Assembly (NCBI RefSeq): GCF_902497775.2
Contig: NZ_OZ024668.1
Location: 5,068,326 to 5,132,325, forward strand
Origin: Pseudomonas fluorescens
GTDB lineage: Bacteria; Pseudomonadota; Gammaproteobacteria; Pseudomonadales; Pseudomonadaceae
Direction: 5' to 3'
Length of the DNA stretch: 64,000 nt
Shown here: in pieces, positions 50,882-60,506 of the stretch
Numbering within the stretch: position 1 is the first letter of the stretch
Layout of the letters: each line of letters begins with the position of its first letter
Translations under genes and position numbers: made by a program
The notes under the pieces: model-generated
Told to the model about the DNA's origin: nothing
Seen by the model: the letters and a program-made list of their open reading frames with translations, nothing else
Database searches by the model: none

Positions 50882-50915
50882 GGCCCGCTCCATCGCTTCG
50901 GCCAAGCCATCGCCT

Positions 50916-51638
50916 ATGCTGTCTTCCATTTTCCGTCGCCTCACCCGAGCCCTGTTATGGTTTGCCGCAGGCAGTGCCCTGCTGGTGCTGGTGTTTCGCT
51001 GGGTGCCACCACCGGGCACCGCACTGATGGTCGAGCGCAAGGTCGAGTCCTGGTTCAACGGCCAGCCTATCGACCTGCAACGGGACTGGGAGCCATGGGA
51101 GCAGATCTCCGATGAGCTCAAGCTGGCGGTAATTGCCGGCGAAGACCAGAAGTTCGCCTACCACTGGGGTTTTGACTTCAACGCCATCCAGGCGGCGCTG
51201 GCCCATAACGAACGTGGTGGCAGCATCCGCGGCGCCAGCACCCTGAGCCAGCAAGTGGCCAAGAACCAGTTCCTCTGGGCTGGCCGTAGTTGGTTGCGCA
51301 AAGGCCTGGAAGCCTGGTTCACCGCGCTGATCGAGCTGCTATGGTCGAAGGAGCGGATTCTTGAGGTCTATCTCAACAGCGCTGAATGGGGTGAAGGCGT
51401 ATTTGGCGCGCAGGCTGCAGCGCGGCACCACTTTGGCGTCGATGCCCGTCAGCTGTCGCGTCAACAGGCCAGCCTGCTGGCCGCGGTGCTGCCAAGCCCG
51501 TTGAACTGGAGCGCCAGCCGGCCAAGTACCTATGTGGCGCGACGTGCCGGCTGGATTCGCCAGCAGATGCGCCAGCTAGGCGGCAGCGGTTATCTGGCCC
51601 AGCTGGACAGCCCGCGCCGGGCGCCCTGGAGCCAATAA
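50916..51638 (+). CDS. mtgA: Monofunctional peptidoglycan glycosyltransferase
   Basis: The 240-residue GT51 enzyme polymerises lipid II without a transpeptidase domain. It has one N-terminal membrane helix (about 8-27), then AGEDQKFAYHWGFD with the catalytic Glu, GASTLSQQVAKN and ERILEVYLNSAEWGEGVFGAQAA (shown as EVYLNSAEWGEGVFG), all family motifs. Length is that of E. coli MtgA (about 242). A TATAAT box lies just upstream. Confidence 0.96.
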   Translation: MLSSIFRRLTRALLWFAAGSALLVLVFRWVPPPGTALMVERKVESWFNGQPIDLQRDWEPWEQISDELKLAVIAGEDQKFAYHWGFDFNAIQAALAHNERGGSIRGASTLSQQVAKNQFLWAGRSWLRKGLEAWFTALIELLWSKERILEVYLNSAEWGEGVFGAQAAARHHFGVDARQLSRQQASLLAAVLPSPLNWSASRPSTYVARRAGWIRQQMRQLGGSGYLAQLDSPRRAPWSQ

Positions 51639-51640
51639 AA

Positions 51641-51670
51641 AACCCGGCAAAGCGCACACCTTACCGGGTT
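51641..51670. terminator. Bidirectional terminator between mtgA and the DUF1993 gene
   Basis: AACCCGG (51641-51647) pairs with CCGGGTT (51664-51670) around a 16-base centre that can pair further. A run of A residues on the left and T residues on the right allow use from either side between the two convergent genes. Confidence 0.7.
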
Positions 51671-51701
51671 CTTATTGTTTGCAGATGACTGGGTAATCGC
51701 C

Positions 51702-52211
51702 TTAGAACGCGCCCATGTAGTCACGCTTGCCCACTTCTACACCATTGTGACGCAGGATTGCGTAAGTGGTGGTGACGTGGAAGAAGAACTGCGGCAGGCC
51801 GTAGGTCAGCAAATAAGCCTGGCCACTGAAGCGCTTCTCTTTCGGCGTGCCCGGACGGGTCACGATTTCGATGCCTTCCTTGCCGTCGATCTGCGCCGGC
51901 GCAATACCGTCCAGGAAAGCCAGAACCTTGCTGATCAGCGCTTGCAGTTCAGCAAAGGTGGTTTCGCTGTCATCGTATTTCGGCAACTCGACCTCAGCCA
52001 GGCGCGCCGATACACCTTTGGCGAAATCAACAGCGATCTGCACCTGGCGAACCAGCGGAAACATATCCGGATACAGCCGAGCCTGGAGGAAGACGCTCGG
52101 ATCAATGTTTTTCGCCGTGGCGTGAGCTTCAGCCTTGTTCAGAACATCACTCAAGGCGTTGAGCATTTGCTTGAAAACAGGAACAGAAGCGACGTACAAG
52201 GAAATGGTCAT
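51702..52211 (-). CDS. DUF1993 family protein
   Basis: The 169-residue cytoplasmic protein fits DUF1993, an all-helical DinB-like family of unknown function. The conserved polar residues near HATAKNIDPSVFLQARLYPDMF (about 36-57; key ARLYPDMFP) and the C-terminal FFFHVTTTYAILRHNGVEVGK block are the family marks. It stands alone between two terminators, so it should have its own promoter within 52212-52243. Confidence 0.85.
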   Translation of the reverse strand: MTISLYVASVPVFKQMLNALSDVLNKAEAHATAKNIDPSVFLQARLYPDMFPLVRQVQIAVDFAKGVSARLAEVELPKYDDSETTFAELQALISKVLAFLDGIAPAQIDGKEGIEIVTRPGTPKEKRFSGQAYLLTYGLPQFFFHVTTTYAILRHNGVEVGKRDYMGAF

Positions 52212-52243
52212 AACAGTCTCGACAGGGGTGGCGGAGAATCATG

Positions 52244-52271
52244 AAAAAGCCCCGACACGTCGGGGCTTTTT
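52244..52271 (-). terminator. Strong intrinsic terminator after rpoH
   Basis: AAAAAGCCCCGAC (52244-52256) and GTCGGGGCTTTTT (52259-52271) are perfect complements with a two-base centre. On the minus strand the stem follows the rpoH stop by 20 bases and ends in a T run. Confidence 0.95.
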
Positions 52272-52291
52272 GTTTATTGCCGTATCGCTAA

Positions 52292-53146
<855 letters not shown>

Positions 53147-53174
53147 ACGAAAAAACCTCCGACTCACTAAACTC

Positions 53175-53187
53175 GTGCCATAGGCAC
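53175..53187 (-). promoter_or_regulatory. Hairpin in the rpoH leader
   Basis: GTGCC (53175-53179) and GGCAC (53183-53187) make a tight five-base stem with a three-base loop near the predicted mRNA start, 29 bases before the rpoH ATG. It may stabilise the 5' end; a thermosensor role is not shown. Confidence 0.35.
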
Positions 53188-53193
53188 TGCCAA

Positions 53194-53221
53194 CATTGAC
53201 CGGGAACCGCGAAACAAGTTC
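53194..53221 (-). promoter_or_regulatory. AlgU/sigma-E-like promoter of rpoH
   Basis: On the minus strand GAACTT (53221-53216) and TCAATG (53199-53194) are separated by exactly 16 bases. This is the -35/-10 layout of extracytoplasmic sigma AlgU/RpoE (GAACTT-N16-TCnnA). In P. aeruginosa rpoH is known to have an AlgU-dependent promoter. The predicted start is near 53187, 40 bases before the ATG. Confidence 0.7.
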
Positions 53222-53258
53222 CCTAAAAATGAAAAGAGTCAATACCAGCAAAAAGACA

Positions 53259-54287
53259 CTATCGCGGTGCAAGCTCGCTCAAGTGGCGGGCGACCGCAAT
53301 CCAAGCACCGATATACCCTAACAATACCGCCCCAAGCAAGAGGGAAAGACCATCGGCTGATGGAACACCGGCCAGGGCAAAATCACTGCCGTATAGCCCG
53401 GAGAGCCCGATTACCGCGTCATTCAGCCAGTTCAGGCCAAACGCCAGCACGCCCCAGGCCAATACCCCGGCGCCCAGGCCATACAAGGCGCCCATGTACA
53501 GGAAAGGCCGGCGCACATAGCTGTCGGTGCCGCCGACCAGCTTGATTACCTCGATCTCGGTACGGCGGTTCTCGATGTGCAGGCGAATTGTGTTACCAAT
53601 TACCAAAAGCAGTGCCGATACCAGCAAAACCGTCAGGCCGAAGACAAAACGGTCACCCAGCTTGAGAATCGCCGCCAGCCGCTCGACCCAAACCAGGTCG
53701 AGCTGCGCCGCTTCGACCTTGGGCAGCTCCGCCAGGCGCTGACGCAGGGCTTCCAGCGCCGGCTTGTCGACTTCCGCCGGGGTTACCACCACCACGCCAG
53801 GCAGCGGGTTCTCCGGCAATTCACGCAGGGCTTCGCCCAGGCCGGACTGCTGCTGGAACTCGTTGAGCGCCTGCTCGCGGCTGACATACTCAGCCTCGGC
53901 AACACCCGGCAGGCCTTTGATCTGCTCGCGCAAAGATTCGCCATCCTGGCTGCTGGCATCGAGCTTCAAGTACAGGGAAATCTGCGCCGCGCGCTGCCAC
54001 GAGCCACCCAGACGCTCGACGTTGCTCAGCAGCAACGACAGACCCATGGGCAGGCTCAGGGCCACGGCCATGACCAGGCAGGTAAAAAAGCTGCCGATCG
54101 GTTGCTTGCCCAGGCGCCGCAGGCTGTCGAGCAGGCTTGAACGGTGGCTTTCCAGCCAGGCGTGCAACAGAGTGCGGAAATCCGGGCCGTCATCGTCGTG
54201 ACCGCCGGGCTTTTTCTTCTCCGGTGCCGGGTCAGCAGCTTTTGGCGCTACCCGCTCGGAAACCTTGGGACTGCGTGTCGCACTCAT
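53259..54287 (-). CDS. ftsX: Cell-division protein FtsX
   Basis: The 342-residue permease-like subunit of FtsEX has a long charged cytoplasmic N-terminus (about 70 residues), four membrane helices and a large periplasmic loop (about 95-205) that in E. coli docks the amidase activator Env[18 protein letters not shown] (about 252-268) is the FtsX family block. Start ATG overlaps the ftsE stop by 4 bases. FtsEX controls septal peptidoglycan hydrolysis. Confidence 0.95.
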   Translation of the reverse strand: MSATRSPKVSERVAPKAADPAPEKKKPGGHDDDGPDFRTLLHAWLESHRSSLLDSLRRLGKQPIGSFFTCLVMAVALSLPMGLSLLLSNVERLGGSWQRAAQISLYLKLDASSQDGESLREQIKGLPGVAEAEYVSREQALNEFQQQSGLGEALRELPENPLPGVVVVTPAEVDKPALEALRQRLAELPKVEAAQLDLVWVERLAAILKLGDRFVFGLTVLLVSALLLVIGNTIRLHIENRRTEIEVIKLVGGTDSYVRRPFLYMGALYGLGAGVLAWGVLAFGLNWLNDAVIGLSGLYGSDFALAGVPSADGLSLLLGAVLLGYIGAWIAVARHLSELAPR

Positions 54288-54955
54288 TGTCCGGCCTCCC
54301 CGTCGCCGATCAAGCGGCCGCGCTGCAGGGTCAGCATGCGATGGCGCATGCGCGCGATCAGCGCCAGGTCGTGACTGGCGATCAGCACGCTGGTGCCCAG
54401 GCGGTTGATATCTTCAAAAACACCCATGATCTCTGCGGCCAGGCGCGGGTCGAGGTTACCGGTGGGTTCGTCCGCCAGCAGCAAGGCCGGGCGGTGGACG
54501 ATGGCGCGGGCAATGCCGACGCGCTGTTGCTGGCCGGTGGACAAGTCGCCGGGGTACAGCTCGGCCTTGTCCGACAGGGCCACGCGCTCGAGCGCCGAGT
54601 CGACCCGCTTGGCCACTTCGGCCTTGGACAGGCCAAGGATCTGTAATGGCAGGGCGACATTATTGAATACGGTACGGTCGAACAGCAACTGGTGGTTCTG
54701 GAACACGACGCCGATCTGCCGGCGCAGGAACGGGATCTGTGCGTTGCTGATCTGCCCCAGGTCCTGCCCGGCCAGCAGCAGCTTGCCGCTGGTTGGGCGC
54801 TCCATGGCCAGCAGCAGGCGCAGCAGGGTACTTTTTCCGGCACCGGAATGACCGGTAACGAACAGGAATTCGCCCCGACGCACCCGAAAACTCAACTCAT
54901 GCAGGCCAACGTGACCATTGGGGTAGCGCTTGGCGACCTGTTCGAATCGAATCAT
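54284..54955 (-). CDS. ftsE: Cell-division ATP-binding protein FtsE
   Basis: The 223-residue ABC ATPase has Walker A GHSGAGKST (35-43), the signature LSTGQQQRV (about 137-145) and Walker B LLLADEPTGNLD (about 157-168). It drives FtsX at the septum. It overlaps ftsY by 4 bases upstream and ftsX by 4 bases downstream: the standard ftsY-ftsE-ftsX operon, followed by rpoH. Confidence 0.97.
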   Translation of the reverse strand: MIRFEQVAKRYPNGHVGLHELSFRVRRGEFLFVTGHSGAGKSTLLRLLLAMERPTSGKLLLAGQDLGQISNAQIPFLRRQIGVVFQNHQLLFDRTVFNNVALPLQILGLSKAEVAKRVDSALERVALSDKAELYPGDLSTGQQQRVGIARAIVHRPALLLADEPTGNLDPRLAAEIMGVFEDINRLGTSVLIASHDLALIARMRHRMLTLQRGRLIGDGEAGQ

Positions 54956-56472
54956 GGATGCTCCCGCTCGGCAAACAGTGCTTTCACGAAGGGTTCGGCT
55001 TCGAAGGTGCGCAGATCGTCAATCCCTTCGCCCACGCCAATATAGCGGATAGGCAGGCCGAACTGCTTGGCCAGGGCAAAGATCACCCCACCCTTGGCGG
55101 TGCCGTCGAGCTTGGTCAGGGCCAGGCCGGTCAGTTCAACGCTCTGGTTGAAGTGCTTGGCCTGGTTGATGGCGTTCTGGCCAGTACCGGCATCGAGCAC
55201 CAGCAGCACCTCGTGAGGCGCGTCGGCATCGAGCTTGCCGATCACCCGACGGACCTTCTTCAGCTCTTCCATCAGGTTGTCTTTGGTGTGCAGGCGACCA
55301 GCGGTGTCGGCGATCAGCACATCGATATTACGGGCCTTGGCGGCCTGCACGGCATCGAAGATCACCGAAGCCGAATCAGCGCCGGTGTGCTGGGCGATGA
55401 CCGGGATCTGGTTGCGTTCACCCCAGACCTGCAGTTGCTCGACCGCCGCAGCGCGGAAGGTGTCACCCGCGGCGAGCATGACCTTCTTGCCTTCGAGCTG
55501 CAGCTTCTTCGCCAACTTGCCGATGGTGGTGGTCTTGCCGGCGCCGTTGACGCCGACCACGAGGATCACGAACGGCTTGCCCTGGTTGTGGATGCGCAGC
55601 GGTTGCTCGACCGGCTTGAGCAGGTCGGCCAGTTCGCCTTGCAGCGACTTGTACAACGCATCGCTGTCGGCCAGCTGCTTGCGCGCGACCTTCTGGGTCA
55701 GGCTCTGGACGATCACCGACGTGGCTTCGACGCCGACGTCGGCAGTCAGCAGGCGGGTTTCGATTTCATCGAGCAGGTCGTCATCGATAGCCTTCTTGCC
55801 GAGGAACAGGCTGGCCATGCCTTCGCCGATGCTGGCGCTGGTCTTCGACAGGCCCTGCTTGAGGCGGGCGAAGAAGCCACCCTTGCTCTCCTCGCTACGC
55901 ACTGGCTCGGCAGGCTCGGACGGCGCTGGCTCGGCAACTGGGGCTGGCGCTTCAACGGCAGCGGTAACAGCTACAGGCTCGGGCTCAACGATCGGCGCAG
56001 GCGCCACAAGCGGTTCAGGTGCAACGACGACCGGCGCAACCACCACCGGCTCAGGTGCTGGCGCAGCTTCAACGACCGGCGCCGGAGCAGGCTCCTGACG
56101 CGGTGGGATCGGTGGCGGCGTGTGCGGCTCAAGGTCGGCAACCAGGGCGACCGGCTCTTCAGGCACAGGCAGCACCAGGCCGACGGGCGCTGCGGGCTGG
56201 ACCTCGACCGACGCAGCGACGGGCGCAACGGTAACGGGCTCTGGCGCGGCGACCGGTGCAGGAGCAGCAACAGGTGCTGCAGCCACCTCGGCCGGGGCCA
56301 CTGCAGCCGGAGTTTCAGCCGGCAACGCAGCAGGTTGCTCGGTTTCAACCGGGATTGGGTTTTGCGGCTGTTCGGCTACAGGTTGCTGCGGCTTTTTGCG
56401 CAGCCAGCCGAACAGGCCTTTCTTTTCACCAGCCGCGGCCGGCGTCTTTTTGTCGTCGTTGGAACCAAACAT
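54952..56472 (-). CDS. ftsY: Signal recognition particle receptor FtsY with long Ala/Pro/Val-rich N-terminus
   Basis: The 506-residue GTPase docks SRP-ribosome complexes at the membrane. The conserved NG domain starts near residue 199 (GFFARLKQGLSKT) and has G1 GVNGAGKTTT (307-316), DTAGR, TKLDGTAKGG and the end GEGIDDLRTFEAEPFV. Residues about 30-190 are a low-complexity Ala/Pro/Val/Glu stretch in the place of the acidic A domain. It is the first gene of ftsYEX and is divergent from the M16 peptidase gene. Confidence 0.96.
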   Translation of the reverse strand: MFGSNDDKKTPAAAGEKKGLFGWLRKKPQQPVAEQPQNPIPVETEQPAALPAETPAAVAPAEVAAAPVAAPAPVAAPEPVTVAPVAASVEVQPAAPVGLVLPVPEEPVALVADLEPHTPPPIPPRQEPAPAPVVEAAPAPEPVVVAPVVVAPEPLVAPAPIVEPEPVAVTAAVEAPAPVAEPAPSEPAEPVRSEESKGGFFARLKQGLSKTSASIGEGMASLFLGKKAIDDDLLDEIETRLLTADVGVEATSVIVQSLTQKVARKQLADSDALYKSLQGELADLLKPVEQPLRIHNQGKPFVILVVGVNGAGKTTTIGKLAKKLQLEGKKVMLAAGDTFRAAAVEQLQVWGERNQIPVIAQHTGADSASVIFDAVQAAKARNIDVLIADTAGRLHTKDNLMEELKKVRRVIGKLDADAPHEVLLVLDAGTGQNAINQAKHFNQSVELTGLALTKLDGTAKGGVIFALAKQFGLPIRYIGVGEGIDDLRTFEAEPFVKALFAEREHP

Positions 56473-56702
56473 GGAAGACGGCTATCTCAGGGTAGCGATG
56501 CGCCACTGCGGCGCTTCTTAAATTCTTTTAACGCAGAACAGTCTACTTTTAATCCGGCTCGTTCTTGCGCAGCATTTTGTCATCAAGCCTTCGGGCCGGT
56601 TCCATGACAGGCATGGTCCTCAGGCAACCGGATCAGTATCCTAGCACCTCCAAGCCCGCCGACGCTAAGACCAAGCGGGCAGTCCTACAGGTTAAACAAC
56701 GT

Positions 56703-58058
56703 ATGAATGCTCTAGCCCGCCGCGCCGCTGGCCTGTTGCTCAGCACAGTTTGTCTGCCGTTCGCGGCCTTCGCCGCCGATACGCAACCCACCCACGAATT
56801 CATTCTCGACAACGGCCTGAAAGTCGTCGTGCGCGAGGACCACCGGGCGCCGGTGGTGGTCTCGCAGATCTGGTACAAGGTCGGCTCAACCTATGAGTCC
56901 CCGGGCCAGACCGGCCTTTCCCATGCCCTGGAACACATGATGTTCAAGGGCAGCGAAAAGCTCGGCCCCGGCGAAGCCTCACGCATCCTGCGTGACCTGG
57001 GCGCCGAAGAGAACGCCTTTACCAGCGACGATTACACCGCCTATTACCAAGTGCTGGCCCGCGACCGCCTGCCGGTGGCCCTGGAACTTGAAGCCGACCG
57101 CATGGCCAGCCTACGCCTGCCGGCTGACGAGTTCAGCCGCGAAATCGAAGTCATCAAGGAAGAGCGCCGCCTGCGCACCGACGACCAGCCCAATGCCAAG
57201 GCCTTCGAGCTGTTCAGCGCCATGGCCTTCCCGGCCAGCAGTTACCGCACCCCGACCATCGGCTGGATGGCAGACCTGGACCGCATGAAGGTCGAGGAAC
57301 TGCGCCACTGGTACGAGTCCTGGTACGTGCCGAACAACGCCACCCTGGTGGTGGTGGGTGACGTCACCGCCGACGAGGTCAAGGGCTTGGCCCAACGCTT
57401 CTTCGGCGCCATCCCGAAACGTGCTGTGCCACCGGCCAAGCTGCCGCTGGAACTGGCCGAGCCGGGCCTGCGGGAAACCACCCTGCATGTGCAAACCCAG
57501 CTACCGAGCCTGATCTACGGCTTCAACGCCCCGGGCCTGGCCACCGCCAAGGACCCGCGCACGGTACATGCACTGCGGCTGATCTCGGCGCTGCTCGACG
57601 GCGGCTACAGCGCACGCCTGCCGAGCCGCCTGGAGCGCGGCCAGGAGCTTGTCTCCGGTGCTTCGTCGAGCTACAACCCGTTCACCCGCGGCGACAGCCT
57701 GCTCCTGATTTCGGCGACGCCGAACCTGCAAAAGCACAAGACCCTGGCCGACGTCGAAGCCGGTATCTGGAAGCTGCTCGACGAGCTGAAAACCACCCCG
57801 CCGTCGGCTGAAGAACTTGAGCGCGTGCGTGCCCAGGTCATCGCCGGGCTGGTCTACGACCGCGATTCGATCAGCAGCCAGGCCACCGCCATCGGCCAGC
57901 TGGAAACCGTCGGGCTGTCGTGGAAACTGATCGACAGCGAGCTGGACGAGCTGAAAAGCGTAACCCCGGCCGACATCCAGAACGCCGCCCGCACTTACTT
58001 CACCCGTGAACGCCTGAGCGTTGCCCATGTACTGCCCGAGGAGAACGCTCATGAGTGA
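56703..58058 (+). CDS. M16 zinc peptidase, active subunit
   Basis: The 451-residue periplasmic peptidase has a signal peptide (cut near A-F-A-A, 22-25), and the inverted zinc motif His74-x-x-Glu77-His78 (LSHALEHMM) with the third ligand at Glu153/Glu154 (EVIKEERR) at the usual distance. It therefore should be the catalytic subunit of a pitrilysin-type two-chain enzyme, paired with the next gene. The start MNALARRAAG at 56703 gives a normal signal peptide; a longer frame upstream does not. The second gene overlaps by 8 bases. Confidence 0.93.
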   Translation: MNALARRAAGLLLSTVCLPFAAFAADTQPTHEFILDNGLKVVVREDHRAPVVVSQIWYKVGSTYESPGQTGLSHALEHMMFKGSEKLGPGEASRILRDLGAEENAFTSDDYTAYYQVLARDRLPVALELEADRMASLRLPADEFSREIEVIKEERRLRTDDQPNAKAFELFSAMAFPASSYRTPTIGWMADLDRMKVEELRHWYESWYVPNNATLVVVGDVTADEVKGLAQRFFGAIPKRAVPPAKLPLELAEPGLRETTLHVQTQLPSLIYGFNAPGLATAKDPRTVHALRLISALLDGGYSARLPSRLERGQELVSGASSSYNPFTRGDSLLLISATPNLQKHKTLADVEAGIWKLLDELKTTPPSAEELERVRAQVIAGLVYDRDSISSQATAIGQLETVGLSWKLIDSELDELKSVTPADIQNAARTYFTRERLSVAHVLPEENAHE

Positions 58059-59544
58059 ACGCAGCGCACCCCGCTACACCCTGATCGGCCTGGGCCTGCT
58101 GTTGCTGATTGGCCTGCTGGCGTTCTTCCTGGCCAAGCCTGCGCAGTCGGATAACGCCGCGCAACCGGCCACCGCCGCCAAGGCGGCCAACACCCTGCAA
58201 TCGCTGGCCGAGCTGGACGGCAAGGCGCCAAGCCGCCGGCAGTTGAACATCCAGACCTGGAACACCGCCGAAGGCGCCCGCGTGCTGTTCGTCGAAGCCC
58301 GCGAGCTGCCGATGTTCGACCTGCGCCTGACCTTCGCCGCCGGCAGCAGCCAGGACGGCGATGCCCCGGGCCTGGCGACCCTGACCAACGCCATGCTCAA
58401 CGAAGGCGTGACCGGCAAGGACGTCACCGCCATCGCCGAAGGCTTCGAAGGCCTGGGTGCCGATTTTGGCAACGGCGCCTACCGCGACATGGCCGTGGCC
58501 TCGCTGCGCAGCCTGAGCGCCGCCGACAAACGCGAACCGGCGCTGAAGCTGTTCGCCGAAGTGGTCGGCAAGCCAACCTTCCCGCAGGACGCCCTGGCGC
58601 GCATCAAAAACCAGATGCAGGCCGGCTTCGAGTACCAGAAGCAGAACCCGGGCAAACTGGCCAGCATCGAGCTGTTCGAGCGCCTGTACGGCACCCACCC
58701 CTATGCTCACCCGAGTGACGGCACCGCCAAGAGCATTGCGCCAATTACCCTGGAGCAACTGCGCGCCTTCCACGCCAAGGCCTATGCCGCCGGCAATACG
58801 GTGATCGCCCTGGTCGGTGACTTGAGCCGCAGCGAAGCCGAAGCCATTGCCGCGCAGGTGTCCTCGGCCCTGCCCAAAGGTCCGGCCCTGGCCAAGGTGG
58901 CGCAGCCAAGCGAACCCAAGGCCGGTGCTACCCACATCGACTTCCAGTCCAAGCAGACCCACCTGATGCTCGCCCAACTGGGCATCGACCGTAACGATCC
59001 GGACTACCCTGCGCTGTCGCTGGGCAACCAGATCCTCGGCGGTGGCACCTTCGGCACCCGGTTGATGAGCGAAGTGCGCGAGAAACGCGGCCTGACCTAC
59101 GGCGTATACTCGGTGTTCAGCCCGATGCAGGTGCGTGGCCCGTTCATGATCAACCTGCAGACCCGCGCCGAGCTCAGCGAAGGTACCCTCAAGCTGGTCC
59201 AGGACATCCTCGCCGACTACCTCAAGAGCGGCCCGACCCAGGAGGAACTGGACGACGCCAAGCGTGAACTGGCCGGCAGCTTCCCGCTGTCCAATGCCAG
59301 CAACGCCAGCATCGTCGGCCAACTGGGCGCCATCGGCTTCTACAACCTGCCACTGACCTGGCTGGAAGACTACATGCAGCAATCCCAGGCGCTGACCACC
59401 GAACAGGTCAAGGCCGCGCTGAACAAACACCTGGCTGCTGACAAGATGGTCATCGTCACCGCAGGTCCCAGCGTGCCGCAAAAACCCTTGCCGCCACCCA
59501 CTGACAAACCCGCTGAGCAGCCGCTTGGCGTACCGGAGCATTAA
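58051..59544 (+). CDS. M16 family peptidase-like protein, non-catalytic subunit
   Basis: The 497-residue protein has an N-terminal membrane helix or uncleaved signal (about 9-29) and two M16 domains. The position of HxxEH reads LATLTNAMLNEG, so zinc ligands are missing; the C-terminal half keeps the Arg-Tyr block EVREKRGLTYGVYS which in such pairs orders substrate. It should be the inactive partner of the upstream peptidase. It overlaps that gene by 8 bases and shares one base with the rsmD start codon. Confidence 0.92.
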   Translation: MSERSAPRYTLIGLGLLLLIGLLAFFLAKPAQSDNAAQPATAAKAANTLQSLAELDGKAPSRRQLNIQTWNTAEGARVLFVEARELPMFDLRLTFAAGSSQDGDAPGLATLTNAMLNEGVTGKDVTAIAEGFEGLGADFGNGAYRDMAVASLRSLSAADKREPALKLFAEVVGKPTFPQDALARIKNQMQAGFEYQKQNPGKLASIELFERLYGTHPYAHPSDGTAKSIAPITLEQLRAFHAKAYAAGNTVIALVGDLSRSEAEAIAAQVSSALPKGPALAKVAQPSEPKAGATHIDFQSKQTHLMLAQLGIDRNDPDYPALSLGNQILGGGTFGTRLMSEVREKRGLTYGVYSVFSPMQVRGPFMINLQTRAELSEGTLKLVQDILADYLKSGPTQEELDDAKRELAGSFPLSNASNASIVGQLGAIGFYNLPLTWLEDYMQQSQALTTEQVKAALNKHLAADKMVIVTAGPSVPQKPLPPPTDKPAEQPLGVPEH

Positions 59545-60137
59545 TGGCCAGTCCATCCGCAAAACCGGCCAAGCCGCACCACGGCCAGGGCCAACTGCGC
59601 ATCATTGCCGGCGAATGGCGCAGCCGACGCCTGGGCTTCCCTGACGCGCCGGGCCTGCGCCCGACCCCGGACCGGGTCCGCGAGACCCTGTTCAACTGGC
59701 TCGCCCCGTACATCGAAGGGGCCAAGGTGCTCGACGCCTACACCGGCAGCGGTGCGCTGTACCTCGAAGCGCTGTCGCGCGGCGCGGGCGAGTCCGTGGC
59801 CCTGGACAGCAACCCGGCAGCCATCGCCAGCCTGCGGCAAAACCTGGAAACCCTGCGCTGCCCCCGCGGCCAGGTGATCCAGACCGACGCCCAACGCTAC
59901 CTGCAAGGCGAGCCGAAGCTGGCTTTTGACCTGGTGTTTCTCGATCCGCCGTTCAACCAGGGCCTGCTGCCCACCACCTGCGCCCTGCTTGAAGAGCGCC
60001 ACTGGCTGGCCGAGAACGCCTGGATCTACACCGAGAGCGAAACCCCGCCATCGACCCTGCAACTGCCCGGAAACTGGCGCCTGCATCGGGAGAAGAAGGC
60101 CGGCCAGGTGTACTACGCACTCTGGCAGCGCGGCTGA
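59544..60137 (+). CDS. rsmD: 16S rRNA (guanine966-N2)-methyltransferase
   Basis: The 197-residue enzyme methylates G966 in 16S rRNA. RPTPDRVRETLFNWL (about 37-51) is the family opening, VLDAYTGSGALYLEALSRGA (SAM motif I; key DAYTGSGALYLEALSRG) follows, and the catalytic loop DPPF is in LVFLDPPFNQGLL. The ATG shares its A with the stop codon of the M16 partner gene, suggesting coupling. A perfect hairpin starts 53 bases after its stop. Confidence 0.96.
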   Translation: MASPSAKPAKPHHGQGQLRIIAGEWRSRRLGFPDAPGLRPTPDRVRETLFNWLAPYIEGAKVLDAYTGSGALYLEALSRGAGESVALDSNPAAIASLRQNLETLRCPRGQVIQTDAQRYLQGEPKLAFDLVFLDPPFNQGLLPTTCALLEERHWLAENAWIYTESETPPSTLQLPGNWRLHREKKAGQVYYALWQRG

Positions 60138-60190
60138 GCACTCACCTCGCACAATAGATATCCAACGCCTTTCTCCTGCCTGTCTGCCTG

Positions 60191-60226
60191 ACAGTGCTCC
60201 TTGTTCTCAACTACAAGGAGCACTGT
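60191..60226 (+). promoter_or_regulatory. Perfect 13-base inverted repeat covering a ribosome binding site
   Basis: ACAGTGCTCCTTG (60191-60203) and CAAGGAGCACTGT (60214-60226) are exact complements around TTCTCAACTA. The right arm contains AAGGAG (60215-60220), seven bases before the ATG at 60228, so the folded mRNA would hide the ribosome binding site. There is no T run, so it is not a standard terminator for rsmD. Confidence 0.7.
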
Positions 60227-60227
60227 C

Positions 60228-60440
60228 ATGGATCGACATTTTTCCCTCCAGGGCGGCCTGATCGGCCTGTTCCTGCTCTCAGGCCAGGCCCTGGCCGAAT
60301 CCTCCTATCGCCATGAGTTCACCCTGGACAACGGGCACCGGTGGTCACCACCCACCTGCTGGTACACGCTGGTTCAAATCAGCGTCGGCCCGACGGTCGA
60401 ACAGGACGCCTTGCCCGAGATTGAGCCGGCGACCGGCTGA
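60228..60440 (+). pseudogene. Decayed fragment of an M16-type peptidase gene
   Basis: The open frame of 70 codons starts at ATG 60228 behind a strong AAGGAG site and encodes a signal peptide (cut near A-L-A) followed by HEFTLDNG (60315-60335), the N-terminal block of M16 peptidases (compare HEFILDNG in the gene at 56703). After that the frame loses homology, but the frame two bases on reads PVVTTHLLVHAGSN (60338-60379), the next M16 block, then ends at a stop (60422-60424). A short deletion with frame change explains both. It may still be translated as a small exported peptide of 70 residues. Confidence 0.55.
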
Positions 60441-60506
60441 TCGGTCCGGGCAACTGTCAGTAACCGGACATACACTTGTCTGAAACATATCTGCGAGTAA
60501 GCCACG

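Noticed and set aside
50880..50915. Upstream in-frame ATG for mtgA
   Set aside because: It overlaps the TATAAT promoter element and adds 12 residues not in the family.
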